Of a DNA stretch of 64,000 bases, positions 1-11,755 are shown one piece after another. The number at the start of each line of letters is the position of its first letter. Position 1 is the first letter of the stretch. The position numbers and the translations under genes were made by a program. This stretch comes from Strongyloides papillosus (lineage: Eukaryota; Nematoda; Chromadorea; Rhabditida; Strongyloididae), in the NCBI GenBank assembly GCA_005656395.1, contig SRSI01000029.1, positions 1 to 64,000 on the forward strand, in the 5' to 3' direction. Below the pieces are notes generated by a model. That model did not search any database, was not told where the DNA came from, and worked only from the letters and a program-made list of their open reading frames with translations.

Positions 1-48
1 TTAATTTTTTTACATTAGTAACTTAAAATTTATATTTTTTGAATATCT

Positions 49-1031
49 ATGAATCCTTTGATATTTTTAAATTAGTTTATGAAGTTCCATCAAATATCTG
101 TTATTTAATATTTACAATTCAACTTTGATATAGATTTATTATAAAACAGAAAACATTTTCAAATTCATTTTGTATATTAATATTTTACAAAGGAGTAACT
201 GATATAACATTACAAACTACAATTTTTCTTTTAATAAAAGTAACAATATTTACAGCTTCTCATAATTTTTTTACACAAATTTATATTTATGTTCTATCTT
301 CAATCTAATTACGACTCCTTGCTAAACAAAAACATTTGAAGTAATGCTACTTATGTCATTGAATCGTTATATTGCAGTTGGACAGCTAATAATGTATGAA
401 AAAGTTTTTCAAAATTACCTTGTATATATCTTTATTTTTATTACATTAGTTATTGGAGGGGTACTTGGAGTTGTTTCTTCAAAATTTGATTGTACTTATG
501 TATACAGTAGTACATTGAGAAGATGATACATTTCATTTACCACAAGTGATATCATATCATTTGTTTTAGTATATATATTCGCTTTATATATTCCATTATT
601 AGCTATATCATTTATCTTTTTAATATTATAACAATAAGAAAACTAAAAGTAAAAAATTTTATATCAAATTTGGGTTCATCTCCTGATATAAGATTACTAA
701 TTTATTCATTATTTGATTTTGCAATTGGGATTGTTTTTTATCAGTATATATTCTTAGAATTGTTAGTATTTTTACTAGTAATAATATTTTTAATACTATT
801 AGAACAGCCAGTTTACCTTATATAGTTGATGTTGAAACTTACGGTTCATTTTATTTTTCTCTTTTTACAAAGTAAGTTTTCGTTCTTAAATTAAATAGTA
901 AAATGATATCTTTAAGCCCACAATTATTAAAAATGTTTTGTTTTCGAAATATGGAAGGAGTTACACAGAGAAAGTTTGGAAAATCAACTAAAGCAGTTTA
1001 TTTGGATAGTGCAAAGAAATTATCTGTATAA
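49..1031 (+). pseudogene. Srv/Srg-like 7TM chemoreceptor pseudogene (array copy 1)
   Basis: First of eight tandem copies of one chemoreceptor gene. The ATG at 49 is kept, but a T missing from the following CCTTTT run shifts the frame within four codons. Further damage is visible: an in-frame TGA near 524 where intact copies have TTA, an altered stretch near 610, and a one-base loss near 737. The second exon (from about 917) is still open and reads NPQLLKMFCF to a TAA at 1029-1031. It resembles the intact copies throughout, so this is a decayed tandem duplicate and not an unrelated ORF. The 60-codon open stretch at 344-526 is only a fragment of it. Confidence 0.85.
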
Positions 1032-1319
1032 TATTAAAAAGTTTTTAAGAAATTTTTAATGTTTTTTGTTAGAACATTAGAAATTTTGCATGTGTATTTG
1101 TTTTTTTTTTGTAGAAATATGTCAAGGTATTTAATACTATTAACTTTACCATAAATAAAAAAATATTATTTTAAAATATAAACTATTAATAATTAATAAT
1201 CATAATTTCTATGTTTTTTACCATTATTAAATTAATATTTCCTAAGAATAAATATTGTATAAACTTTATTTTTAGTTGTTTTACATTAGCAACTTAAAAT
1301 TTATATTTTTTTAATAACT

Positions 1320-2296
1320 ATAAATCCTTTTGATATTTTTTAACTAGTATATGAAATTCCATCATATATCTGTTACATAATATTTACAGTTCAACTTGGA
1401 TATAAACTTGTTAGAAAAGAGAAAACGTTTTCAAATTCATTTTATATATTAGTATTTTACAAAGGAGTAAATGATATAACTTAACAAACTTCAGTTTTTC
1501 TTTTATCAAAAATAGCAAGAATTTCTGTTTTTCGTGGTTTTTTCAAACGAATTCATATTTATGCTCTATCTTTTATTTAATCACAACTCTTTGTTATACA
1601 ATAACATTTGAAGTAATGCTAACTATGTCATTGAACCGTCTTATTGCACTTGGAAAGATAATATTGTATGCAAAACTTTTTAAAAAATGCCTTGTATATA
1701 TCTTTATTTTTATTACATTAGTTATTGGAGGGGTACTTGGAGTTATTTCCTTAAATTTTGATTGTACTTATGTATGCAGTAGTACATTGAGAAGATTATA
1801 TATTTCATTTACTACAGGTGATATCATATCATTTGTTTTAGCATATACATTTGCTTTATATATTCCATTAATAGCTATATCATTTATCCTAAATATTATA
1901 ACAATGAGAAAACTAAAAGTTAAAAGTTTTATATCAATTATGTGTTCATCGCCTGATATAAGATTATTAATTTATTCATTATTTGATTTTGCAATTAGGA
2001 TTGTTTTTTATCAGTATATATTCTTAGAATTGTTAGTATTTTTACTGGTAATATAATTTTTAATGTTATTGGGACAACTAGTTTACCTTATATAATTAAC
2101 ATTGAAAGTTATGGTTCACTTTATTTTTCACTTTTTACAAAGTAAGTTTTGATTTTTAATTAAATGATAATATGATGAATTTAAACCCACAATTATTAAG
2201 AATGTTTTGTTTTCTAAAGTTGAAAGGAGTTAACCAAAGAAAGCTTGCGATATCAACTAAAGAATTTTTTTAGATGGTGCCAACAAATCAATTTAA
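1320..2296 (+). pseudogene. Srv/Srg-like 7TM chemoreceptor pseudogene (array copy 2)
   Basis: Second tandem copy. The start codon position reads ATA instead of ATG (1320-1322). A C is missing shortly after, an in-frame TAA appears near 1480, and the 3' splice acceptor that reads TTTAAG in the other copies is TTTAAA near 2190. The open stretch 1616-2056 covers TM3 to TM6 only, and frameshifts follow it. Exon 2 also has stops. With start, frame and splice acceptor all lost, this copy cannot make a receptor. Confidence 0.85.
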
Positions 2297-2571
2297 TAAT
2301 GTAAAATTTTAGTGAAATTATTAATGTTTTTTGTTAAGACACTAAAAAAATTGCTTGTTTATTTAATTGTTTTTGAAAAATGTCAAGATATATAATACTA
2401 TTAACTTTAACAGAAATGAGTAAATATTATTTAAATTGTTGAACTGTTGGTAATGATAATTTCTTTGTTTTCTATCATTATTACATTAATATTTTCCAAT
2501 AAAAAATAGTATTTAAACTTTTTTTATTCTCATTGCATTAATATTTTAGAATTTATATTTCTTAAATAACT

Positions 2572-3546
2572 ATGGATCCTTTTAATATTTTTCAATTAAT
2601 ATATGAAATTCCATCATATATATGTTATTTTATATTTACCATTCAACTTGGTTATAAACTTATTAGAAAAGAGGAAACATTTTCAAATCCATTTTACATA
2701 TTAGTATTTTACAAAGGAGTAAATGATATAGCTTTACAAACTACAATTTTTCTTTTAGCAAAGATAGCAAGAATTTCTGTTTTTTGTGATTTTTTTCAAA
2801 CGAATTCATATTTATGCTCTATCTTTTATTTAATTACGACTCTTTGTTATACAATAATATTTGAAGTTATGTTAATTATGTCATTGAATCGTTATATTGC
2901 AATTGGAAAACCATTATTGTATAAAAAACTTTTTCAAAATTACCTTGTATGTATCTATATTTTTATAACAATTGTTATTGGAGGATTAATTGGAGTTATT
3001 TCTTCAAAATTTGATTGTACTTATATACATAGTAGTTTGTTAGAAAGATTGTATGTATCATATAATACAGATGATATTACGTCATTCGTGTTAGCATATA
3101 CATTCGGTTTATATATCCCATTAATGGCTATCTCTTTTATCTTGAATATTATAACAATAAGAAAACTAAAAGTTAAAAATTTTCTATTTAGCATGGGTTC
3201 ATCTCCTGATATAAGATTGTTAATATATTCATTATTTGATTTTGCAATTGGAACTGTTTTTTTATCAGTATATATTCTTAGAGTAGTAAGTATTCTTACT
3301 GGTGATCAATTTTATAATATTATCGGAACAACTAGTTTACCTTATATAATTGATATTGAAACTTATGGTTCATTCTATTTTTCACTTTTTACAAAGTAAG
3401 TTTTTAATATTTAATTAAATAATTATATGACATGTTTAAGCCCACAAATGTTAAAAATATTTTGTTTTCAAAAAATGGAAGAAGTTACACAACGAAATTT
3501 TGCAAAATTAACTAAAACAATTTATTTGGATGGTGCAAAAAAGTAG
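2572..3546 (+). CDS. Serpentine chemoreceptor, Srv/Srg superfamily-like (array copy 3, intact)
   Basis: Seven-helix G-protein-coupled receptor of the nematode chemoreceptor type, expected in sensory neuron cilia; ligand unknown. Exons 2572-3395 and 3441-3546 (45-nt intron with GTAAGT donor and TTTAAG acceptor) give 309 residues. Reading on without splicing stops at once after SLFTK; splicing gives SLFTNPQ and a further cytoplasmic tail of about 33 residues. Seven hydrophobic segments are visible. A Cys at the start of TM3 (LCSIF) and one in the second outer loop (FDCTY) could form the usual GPCR disulphide. After TM3 comes MSLNRYIAIG, a DRY-like motif. The tail ends earlier than its sisters at an AAG TAG. 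Family placement within the Srg superfamily is from general resemblance and is less certain than the 7TM call. Confidence 0.85.
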
Positions 3547-3837
3547 TCTATATAATATAAAAAAGTTGTAATGAAATTATTAATGTTTTTGTTAAGAGAT
3601 TAGAAATCTTAATTCTATATTTGAATTATTTTTGTAGAAAAGTGTTTAAGCATTTAACATTATTAACCATACCATAAATAAAAATATATTATTTAAAATG
3701 AATTCCTTTAATAATCATAATTTCTTTGTTTTCTACCATGATTAAATTAATATTTTCTAAAAAAAATTGTTATATAAACTTTATTTTTAACTTTTTTTAC
3801 ATTAGCAACTTTAAATTTATATTTTTTTTAAATAACT

Positions 3838-4820
3838 ATGAATTTTTTTGATATTTTTCAACTAGTGTATGGGATTCCATCGTACATTTGTTACATAATA
3901 TTTACAATGCAACTCGGATATAGACTTATTACAAGAGAGAAGACATTTTCAAATCCGTTTTATATATTAATATTTTACAAAGCCCTGAATGATATAACAT
4001 TACAAACTACAATTTTCCTTTTAATAAAAATATCAATAATTCCAGCTTCTCATGATTTTTATTATGCAAATTCATATTTATGTTCTATCTTCAATTTTAT
4101 TACGATGCCTTGTTATTCAATAACATTTCAAGTTATGCTAATTATGTCATTGAATCGTTATATTGCAGTTGGAAAACCATTATTGTATGAAAAAGTTTTT
4201 CAAAATTACCTTGTATGTATCTATATTTTTACTACATTAGTTATTGGAGGATTAATTGGAGTTATTTCCTTTAATTATGATTGTACTTATGCATACAGTA
4301 GTATATTAGAAAGATTGTATATATCATTTATCAAAAGTGATATTATATCGTTTGTTTTAGCATATACATTCGGTTTATATATACCATTAATAGCTATCTC
4401 ATTTATCTTAAATATTATAACAATAAGAAGACTAAAGGTTAAAAATCTTATATCAAGTATGGGCTCATCACCTGATATGAGATTATTAATTTATACATTA
4501 TTTAGTTTTGGAATGGCAATTGTTTTTTTATCAGTATATATTCTTAGAATTGCTAATTTTTCCACTAGTAAAATATTTTTCAATACTATTGGGACAGCTA
4601 TTTTACCTTACATAGTTGATATTGAAACTTATGGTTCATTCTATTTTTCGCTTTTTACAAAGTAAGTTTTTTTATTTAATTAAATAATAATATGATACCT
4701 TTAAGTCCACAATTTTTAAATATGTTTTTTTTTCGAAAGATGGAAGGAACTAACCAAAGAAAGCTTGCGACATCAGTTAAAACAGTCTATTTGGATGGTG
4801 TAAAAAAATCATCAGTATAA
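3838..4820 (+). CDS. Serpentine chemoreceptor, Srv/Srg superfamily-like (array copy 4, intact)
   Basis: Intact paralogue of the copy at 2572, with exons 3838-4661 and 4706-4820 (44-nt intron), 312 residues. It keeps the 7TM pattern, the TM3/loop-2 cysteine pair, and MSLNRYIAVG after TM3. The tail exon reads NPQFLNMFFF and ends KKSSV. The start is the first ATG after the conserved leader AAATAACT found before every copy. Differences from its sisters are scattered, with several in the second outer loop (residues about 155-175), a part of such receptors that can face ligand; this last point is inference. Confidence 0.85.
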
Positions 4821-5098
4821 TAATATAAAGTATTTATAAAAATATTAATGTTTTTTGTTAAGACATTAGAAATTTTGATTCTTTATTGAATTATTTTTGT
4901 AGAAAAATGTCTAGGTATTTAATATTATTAACTGTTGCAGAAACGAAAAAATATTATTTTAAATGTCAAACTACTAGAAATCATAATTTCTTTGTTTTTG
5001 AATATTATTAAATTTATATTTTCCAAGAAAAATGTTATATAAACCTTTTTTAATTTTTTTTGCATTAGTAATTCTCAATTTATATTTTTTAAACAACT

Positions 5099-6082
5099 AT
5101 GACTCTTCTTGATATTTTTCAAATATCGTATGAAATTCCATTATATATCTGTTACACAATATTTCAATTCAACTTGGATACAAACTTATTAGAAAAGAGA
5201 AAGCATTTTCAAATCCATTTTATATATTAATATTTTACAAAGGAGTGACTGATATAAATCTACAAACTACAGTTTTTGTTTTAGCAAAGATAACAGTTAT
5301 TTCATCTTTTCATGATTTTTTTCAAAAGAATTCACATTTATGTTCCTTTTTTTATCTACTTACAACTCCTTGTTATTCAATAACATTTGAAGTTATGTTA
5401 ATTATGTCATTAAATCGTTATGTTGCCGTTAGGGAACCATTAATGTATAATAAACTCTTTAAAAATTACCTTGTATATATCTATATTTTTATTACAATTG
5501 TTATTGGAGGATTAATTGGAGTTATTTCATCACATTTTGATTGTACTTATATGTTCAGTAGTGATATAGAAAGATTGTATATAACATATACTACAGAAGA
5601 TATTATATCATTTGTTTTAGCATATATATTCGGTTTATATATCCCATTAATAGTTATATCACTTATCCTAAATATTATAACTATAAGAAAACTAAAAGTT
5701 AAAAATCTTATATCAAGTATGGGCTCATCACCTGATATGAGATTATTAATTTATACATTATTTAGTTTTGGAATGGCAATTGTTTTCCTATCATCATATA
5801 TTCTTAGAGTTGTAAGTATTTTTACTAGTAATAAAATTTATAATATTATTGGGACTATTAGTTTATCATATATAGTTGATATTGAAACTTATGGTTCATT
5901 TCTGTGTTTACTTATTACAAAGTGAGTTGTTGTTTTTTTAATTATAAAAAAATATAATATATTTAAGCCCTCAATTATTGAGAATGTTTTGTTTTCGAAA
6001 AATAAAAATAGTTACAAAAGGAAAATTGGGGGCAGCAGGCAAAAAAATTTATTTGGATGGTCAAAAAAAAACATCAATGTAA
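5099..6082 (+). pseudogene. Srv/Srg-like 7TM chemoreceptor, single frameshift in TM1 (array copy 5)
   Basis: Almost intact copy. From the ATG at 5099 the frame is open through TM1, then one A is missing near 5164 (ATTTCAATTC where sisters have ATTTACAATTC), which shifts the frame. Downstream the frame stays open from 5245 to the splice donor at 5922 (GTGAGT instead of GTAAGT). Exon 2 (from 5968) reads NPQLLRMFCF and ends at the TAA 6080-6082. It is either a very recent pseudogene or one assembly error. Only one lesion is visible, unlike copies 1, 2 and 6. Confidence 0.75.
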
Positions 6083-6360
6083 TAATATCAAATTTTAGTG
6101 AAATTATTAATGTTTTTGTTAAAACATTAGAAATTTTGATTGTATGTTTGAATTATTTTTAAGAAAAATGTCATGGTATTTAATTCAATTAACTTTAGCA
6201 GAAACGAAAAATATTATTTAAAATGTGAAACTATTAGTCATCATAATTTCTTTGTTTTTTATCATTATTAAATTAATATTTTCTAATAAAAATTGTTATT
6301 TAAGCTTTTTGTTAATTTTTTTAACACTAACAACTTAACATTTATATTTTTTAGTAACTA

Positions 6361-7552
6361 CACACACAGCTCTGACACTGAAAAACAATTCGATTTTCGG
6401 GCAGTACCTTTAGACAAGGAGAAAGAAATTTATTTTTGTCTTCAGTTGTCATCGAAAACTATTGGTGTTTCACGAATATTTTTTTGATATGTTTAAAGTC
6501 ATATGCGTCTTTCCTGTTAAAAAATTTAAATTATTAATAGTAAAATTATAAAATAGGCAGTAACGTAATGTGCCATAAATTAGAATTTTTTCACTATATA
6601 GCCATGATAAACTAATAAATATTTATATTTTAGTAATTTTTGAGATAGTTAATGAAAATATTTTTGTTGTTTTAATAGATTAAGAAGATCTCCATTAAAA
6701 ACGTGTAACATTACTAAATAATTTCAAATAGTGTTATCATTATTTGAATACTTCAATTTTATTAATTTAAAAAAAATTAACTGTACATGCTATTTTTTTA
6801 GAAATTTTATGCACAGATTAAAATTGTAGACAATAATAAGATTGGTCAATTTACAGAATTTACTCATTTAATCGGATTTGTTTAAGAAATCTTATATTAT
6901 TTTTGTAAATAAAATTTTTTTAAAGGTACGGTACTTTTATATTACCTGTTATTACTTCACAAATTTTTTTAGCATAACTATTATCACATAAAAACTTTAC
7001 TACGAATTTTTTAAATTTTTTATATATATAATCTTATTTTCATACCTTTAACTTTTGGAAATACGACAGTTAAGAATTCAATAAAATGCAATTTTATTAC
7101 AGCTTTTTATTAAAAAGTATATATATTTTTAAAAAAAATGACGCTTCCGTTTTTTTCAACAAGTAATTTAACATTTCTAATTGCCTTTATAGTTTACAAC
7201 TTTGCCTAAAATCAAGATTCAACAAAACTACTTAAAACTGAAAGTATTCATTTTATTAGTTACAAAAGGACTATAATATATCGTATTTGTATGTCAATAA
7301 GACAAAGTTGTTAATGCCTAGAATTTCGAAAATAATTCTAATTTTTATAAACACACATGATACTATATAAGGTTGATGGAAAGACAACTTTCCTACAACA
7401 AAAATATGTGCAAAAATTATTCTTATCAATCGAACTTTCGTGGGACACCATTAGTTTTTTATGACAACTGTAGACAAAAATAAATTTATTTCTCTTTGTC
7501 TAAAGATACTGCCCGAAAAACGAATTGTTTTTCAGTGTCAGAGCTGTGTATG
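6361..7552. mobile_element. Non-autonomous Tc1/mariner-type element with ~115-bp inverted repeats
   Basis: About 1.19 kb bounded by long inverted repeats: the left end (6361-6475, CACACAGCTCTGACACTG...) matches the reverse complement of the right end (7438-7552) with scattered mismatches. A TA lies on each side (6359-6360 and 7553-7554), and removing the element with one TA rejoins the conserved receptor leader AACTATG. The TA duplication is the mark of the IS630/Tc1/mariner superfamily. No transposase ORF is seen; the 64-codon ORF at 6293 simply reads across the left end. The interior is AT-rich and unrecognised. Confidence 0.85.
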
Positions 7553-7553
7553 T

Positions 7554-8531
7554 ATGATTTTTCTTGATAATTTTGAATATATGAAATTCCATCATATCTC
7601 TGTTACATAATATTTACAATTCAACTCGGATATAAACTTATTAGAAAAGAGAAAACATTTTCAAATCCATTTTATATAATAGTATTTTACAAAGGACTGA
7701 ATGATATAACTTTACAAACTACACTCTCTCTTTTAACAAAAATACCAGGAATTTCTGCTTTTCGTAATTTTTACTAAACGAATTCATATTTCTGTTCTAT
7801 TTTCTATCTAATTACGACTTTTTGTTATACAATAACATTTGAAGTAATGCTAATTATGTCATTGAATCGTTATATTGCAGTTGGAAAACCATTATTGTAT
7901 GAAAAAGTTTTTAAAAATTACCTTTTATGTATTTATATTTTTACCACATTAGTAATTGGAGGATTAATTGGAGTTATTTCTTCAAAATTTGATTGTACTT
8001 ATGTATACAGTAATACATTAGAATGATTATATATATCATATACTACAGATGATATTACATCATTTGTTTTAGCATATACATTCGGTTTATATATTCCATT
8101 AAAAGGAATTTCATTTATCTTGAATATTATAACAATAAGAAAACTAAAAGTTAAAAATTTTCTATCTAGCATGGGTTCATCTCCTGATGTAAGATTGTTA
8201 ATTTATTCATTATTTAGTTTTGCAATTGGGATTGTTTTTTACCAGTTTATTTTCCTAGAGTTATAAGTATTTTTACTGGCAATAAAATTTTTAATGTTGT
8301 TGGGACAGCTAGTTTACCATATATAATTGATATTGAAATATATGGTTCATTTTATTTTTCACTTTTTACAAAGTAAGTTTTGATTTTTAATTAAATAACA
8401 ATATGATATCTTTAAGCCCACAATTATTAAATATGTTTTGTTTTCGAAATATGGAAGGAGTTACACAGAGAAAGTTTGCAAAATTAACTAAAGCAATTTA
8501 TTTGGATGGTGCAAAGAAATCATCTGTATAA
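7554..8531 (+). pseudogene. Srv/Srg-like 7TM chemoreceptor pseudogene (array copy 6), cut from its leader by a transposon
   Basis: Receptor copy whose ATG (7554-7556) directly follows the right end of the 1.19-kb element, so its leader and promoter lie 1.2 kb away at about 6310-6358. The body is also broken: bases are missing soon after the start (GATAATTTTGAA where sisters have GATATTTTTCAA...), there are stops in the TM2-TM3 region, a TGA near 8023 and a one-base loss near 8240. Exon 2 is open and ends at TAA 8529-8531. Whether the insertion or the point lesions came first cannot be told. Confidence 0.85.
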
Positions 8532-8823
8532 TATTAGAAAGTTTTTATGAAATTTTTAATGTTTTTTGTTAGAACATTAGAAATTTTGCATGTGTATTTG
8601 GTTTTTTTTGTAGAAATATGTCAAGGTATTTAATACTATTAACTTTATTCATAAATAAAAAGATATTATTTTAAAATAAAAATTATTAATATCTACTAAT
8701 CACAACTTCCTTGTTTTTTACCATTATTAAATTAATATTTTCTAGGAAAAAATAAAACATAAACTTCATTTTTAATTTTTTTTTTACATTAGCAACTTTA
8801 AATTTATATTTTTTTAAATAACT

Positions 8824-9729
8824 ATGCATTTTTTTGATATTTTTCAATTTGTGTATGAAGTTCCTTCATATATCTGTTACATAATATTTACAATTCAACT
8901 TGCATATAAACTTATTAGAAAAGACAAAACATTTTCAAATCCATTTTATATATTAATGTTTTACAAAGGAGTAATTGATATAACATTGCAAACTACAGTT
9001 TTTCTTTTAGCAAAAACAACATTATTTTTATCTTTTTATGATTTCTTCCAAACGAATTCACATTTATTTTCTGTTTTTTATCTGTTCACGACTTTTTGTT
9101 ATTCAATAACATTTCAAGTTATGTTAATTATGTCACTGAATCGTTATATTGCAGTTGGACAACCATTATTGTATGCCCAACTTTTTCAAAATTATCTTGT
9201 ATGCATCTATATTTTTATTACAATTGTTATTGGAGGATCAATTGGAGTTATTTCTTCAAAATTTGATTGTTCTTATGCATACAATAGTACATTTAAAAAA
9301 TTGTATATGTCATATACTACAAACGGTGTTATACCATTTGTTTTAGCGTATACATTCGGTTTATATACTCCATTAATAGCAATTTCGTTTATTTTAAATA
9401 TTATAGCAATAAGAAGACTAAAAGTTAGAAATTTTAAATCAACAATGAGTTTATCAACTGATATGAGATTACTAGTTTATACATTATTTGGTTTTGGAAT
9501 GGCAATTGTTTTTTTATCAGCATATATTCTTAGAGTTGTGAGTATTTTTACTGGTAATAAAATTTTTAATGTTATTGAAACAACTAGTTTACCTTATATA
9601 GTTGATATTGAAACTTATGGTTCATTTTATTTTTCACTTTTTACAAAGTAAGCTTTTGTTTTTTAATTAAGTAGTAATATGATATCTTTAAGTCCACAAT
9701 TATTAGAAATGTTTTTTTTCAAAGAATGA
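8824..9729 (+). CDS. Serpentine chemoreceptor, Srv/Srg superfamily-like (array copy 7), short tail
   Basis: All seven helices are intact in exon 1 (8824-9647), with the Cys pair and MSLNRYIAVG. Intron 9648-9692. Exon 2 starts normally (NPQLLEMF) but one base is missing in the following T run compared with sisters, giving a TGA at 9727-9729. The predicted protein has 286 residues and lacks about 30 residues of the cytoplasmic tail. The receptor core would be complete, so it may still work, or it may be an early pseudogene or a homopolymer error. Confidence 0.75.
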
Positions 9730-10088
9730 AAATAGTTACACAAAGAAAGCCTGCGGTATCAACTACAGTGGTTTATTTGGATGGTGCAAACAAATCATGA
9801 ATGTAATATTATCAAGTTTTATTGAAATTACTAATGTTTTTTGTTAAAACATTAAAAAGTTTGATTGTATATTTGAAGTGTTTTTTTAGAAAAATGTCTA
9901 GGCATTTAATATTATTAACTCTATCAGAGATGGAAAAATATTATTTAAAATGTGAAACTACTAGAAATCATAATTTCATTGTTTTCTACCCTAATTAAAT
10001 TAGTATTTCTTAAGAAAAAATATTATATAAACTTTTTTTTTATTTTTTTTACATTAACAACTTAAAATATATATTTTTTTAAATAACT

Positions 10089-11075
10089 ATGAATCCTTTT
10101 GATATTTTTCAATTAGCATATCAAATTCCATCATATATCTGTTACTTAATATTTACTATTCAACTTGGGTGTAAAATTATAAGAAAAGAGAAAACATTTT
10201 CAAATTCATTTTATATATTAATATTTTACAAAGGAGTGATTGATTTAACTGTACAAACTACAATTTTTCTTTTAATAAAAATAGCAATAATTCCAGCTTC
10301 TCATGATTTTTACTATGCGAATTCATATTTATGCTTTATCTTCAATTTTATTACGATGCCTTGTTATTCAATAACATTTCAAATAATGCTTCTTATGTCT
10401 TTGAATCGTTATATTGCAGTTGGACAACCATTATTGTATGCAAAACTTTTTAAAAATTACCTTGTATGTATTTATATTTTTACTACTTTAGTTATTGGAG
10501 GAATTATTGGAGTTGTTTCCTTAAATTATGACTGTACTTATATATACAGTAGTACATTAAAAAGATTGTATATATCATTTACTAAAAGTAATATTATATC
10601 GTTTATTTTAGCATATACATTCGGTTTATATATCCCATTAATAGCTATTTCATTTATCCTAAATATTATAACAATAAAAAGACTAAAAGTTAAAAATTTT
10701 ATATCACGTATGGGTTCATCACCTGATATTAGACTATCAATTTATACATTGTTTGGTTTTGCAATGGCAATTATATTTTTATCAGTATATATTCTTAGAA
10801 TTGTTAGTGTTTTTACTGGTAACAAATCTTTTAATACTATTGGGACAGCTATTCTATCTTATATAATTGATATTGAAACTTTTGGTTCTTTTTATTTTTC
10901 ACTTTTCACAAAGTAAGTTTTTGTTTTTTTATTAAATAATAATATGATATCTTTAAGCCCACAATTATTAAAAATGTTTTGTTTTCGAAAAACGGAAGAA
11001 GTTAACAAAAGAACGCTTACGAAATCAACTAAAGTAGTAAATTTGGAAGCTATAAAAAAATTGTCAGCATATTAA
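10089..11075 (+). CDS. Serpentine chemoreceptor, Srv/Srg superfamily-like (array copy 8, intact)
   Basis: Last copy of the array, intact: exons 10089-10912 and 10958-11075 (45-nt intron), 313 residues. 7TM pattern, TM3/loop-2 cysteines, MSLNRYIAVG after TM3; the tail reads NPQLLKMFCF and ends KKLSAY. The 3' flank is like its sisters for about 60 bp past the stop and then becomes unrelated AT-rich sequence, which marks the right edge of the tandem repeat. Confidence 0.85.
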
Positions 11076-11130
11076 TATAAAATTTTAGTAAAATTAGTAA
11101 TGTTTTTTGTTAAAACATTAGAAAAGATTT

Positions 11131-11755
11131 GATATTTATAACAATAATATAATTAATTAATATCTAACAAAACAATTAAGGAATGTTATTACGAAAAAAC
11201 GAAAACATTTTTATATTCTAATATTTCTAAATAGAATTTAATTTTGTAGGAAACAGTAATTTACCTTTTTATTATTATAAATCAAAAAGTTAACTAAATT
11301 TGGTGAGAAAGTTAATTAATTATTATTTTAAAAATCATTAATCAAAGTAATATTAATTAAAATTTTACTAAAGTTTTTATGTGAATGAATTTTTTTTAGA
11401 TTACTTGTACTTTTATCAATGTATTAATAAAATTATGTATGAATATAATCATTGTCTGTTATTCAAAAAAAGTTAGCAATAATTTTGTAATGTGCATCTC
11501 AAACACAAATAAATAATGTTTTTTATGAATGCGGTTGAAGTTTAAACATAAAAAATTATTATCACTTTTTTAGGTATATAAACGTGCATTTCTTTAAAAA
11601 TAATTTGTTTGAATAATAGTATAAAGGATACAGAAATTATATCAAATTAATGTAAAGGTAAAACATTAATTTTTTAAGTATATTTTTTCATTAGACTATC
11701 AATAAAAATTATTATTGCAAAATTTATATTAATACTACATTAATATTTATTAACT
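11131..11755. other. Intergenic, no feature seen
   Basis: AT-rich spacer between the receptor array and the dehydrogenase gene. Nothing coding or structured was recognised on either strand. Confidence 0.6.

Larger units (their letters stand above)
1..11130 (+). repeat. Tandem array of eight ~1.26-kb chemoreceptor units
   Basis: Start positions 49, 1320, 2572, 3838, 5099, 7554, 8824 and 10089 are spaced 1252-1271 bp apart once the 1194 bp added by the transposon (element plus TA) is removed. Each unit carries the same leader (ACATTAGCAACTTAAAATTT before the ATG), coding region, 44-45-nt intron and 3' flank. Repeats run head to tail on the + strand. The array begins before the window. Confidence 0.9.

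Noticed and set aside
6293..6487. 64-codon ORF in the receptor array
   Set aside because: Reads across the junction between receptor leader and transposon end; not a gene.
9149..9346. 65-codon ORF inside receptor copy 7
   Set aside because: Out-of-frame shadow of the receptor coding sequence.
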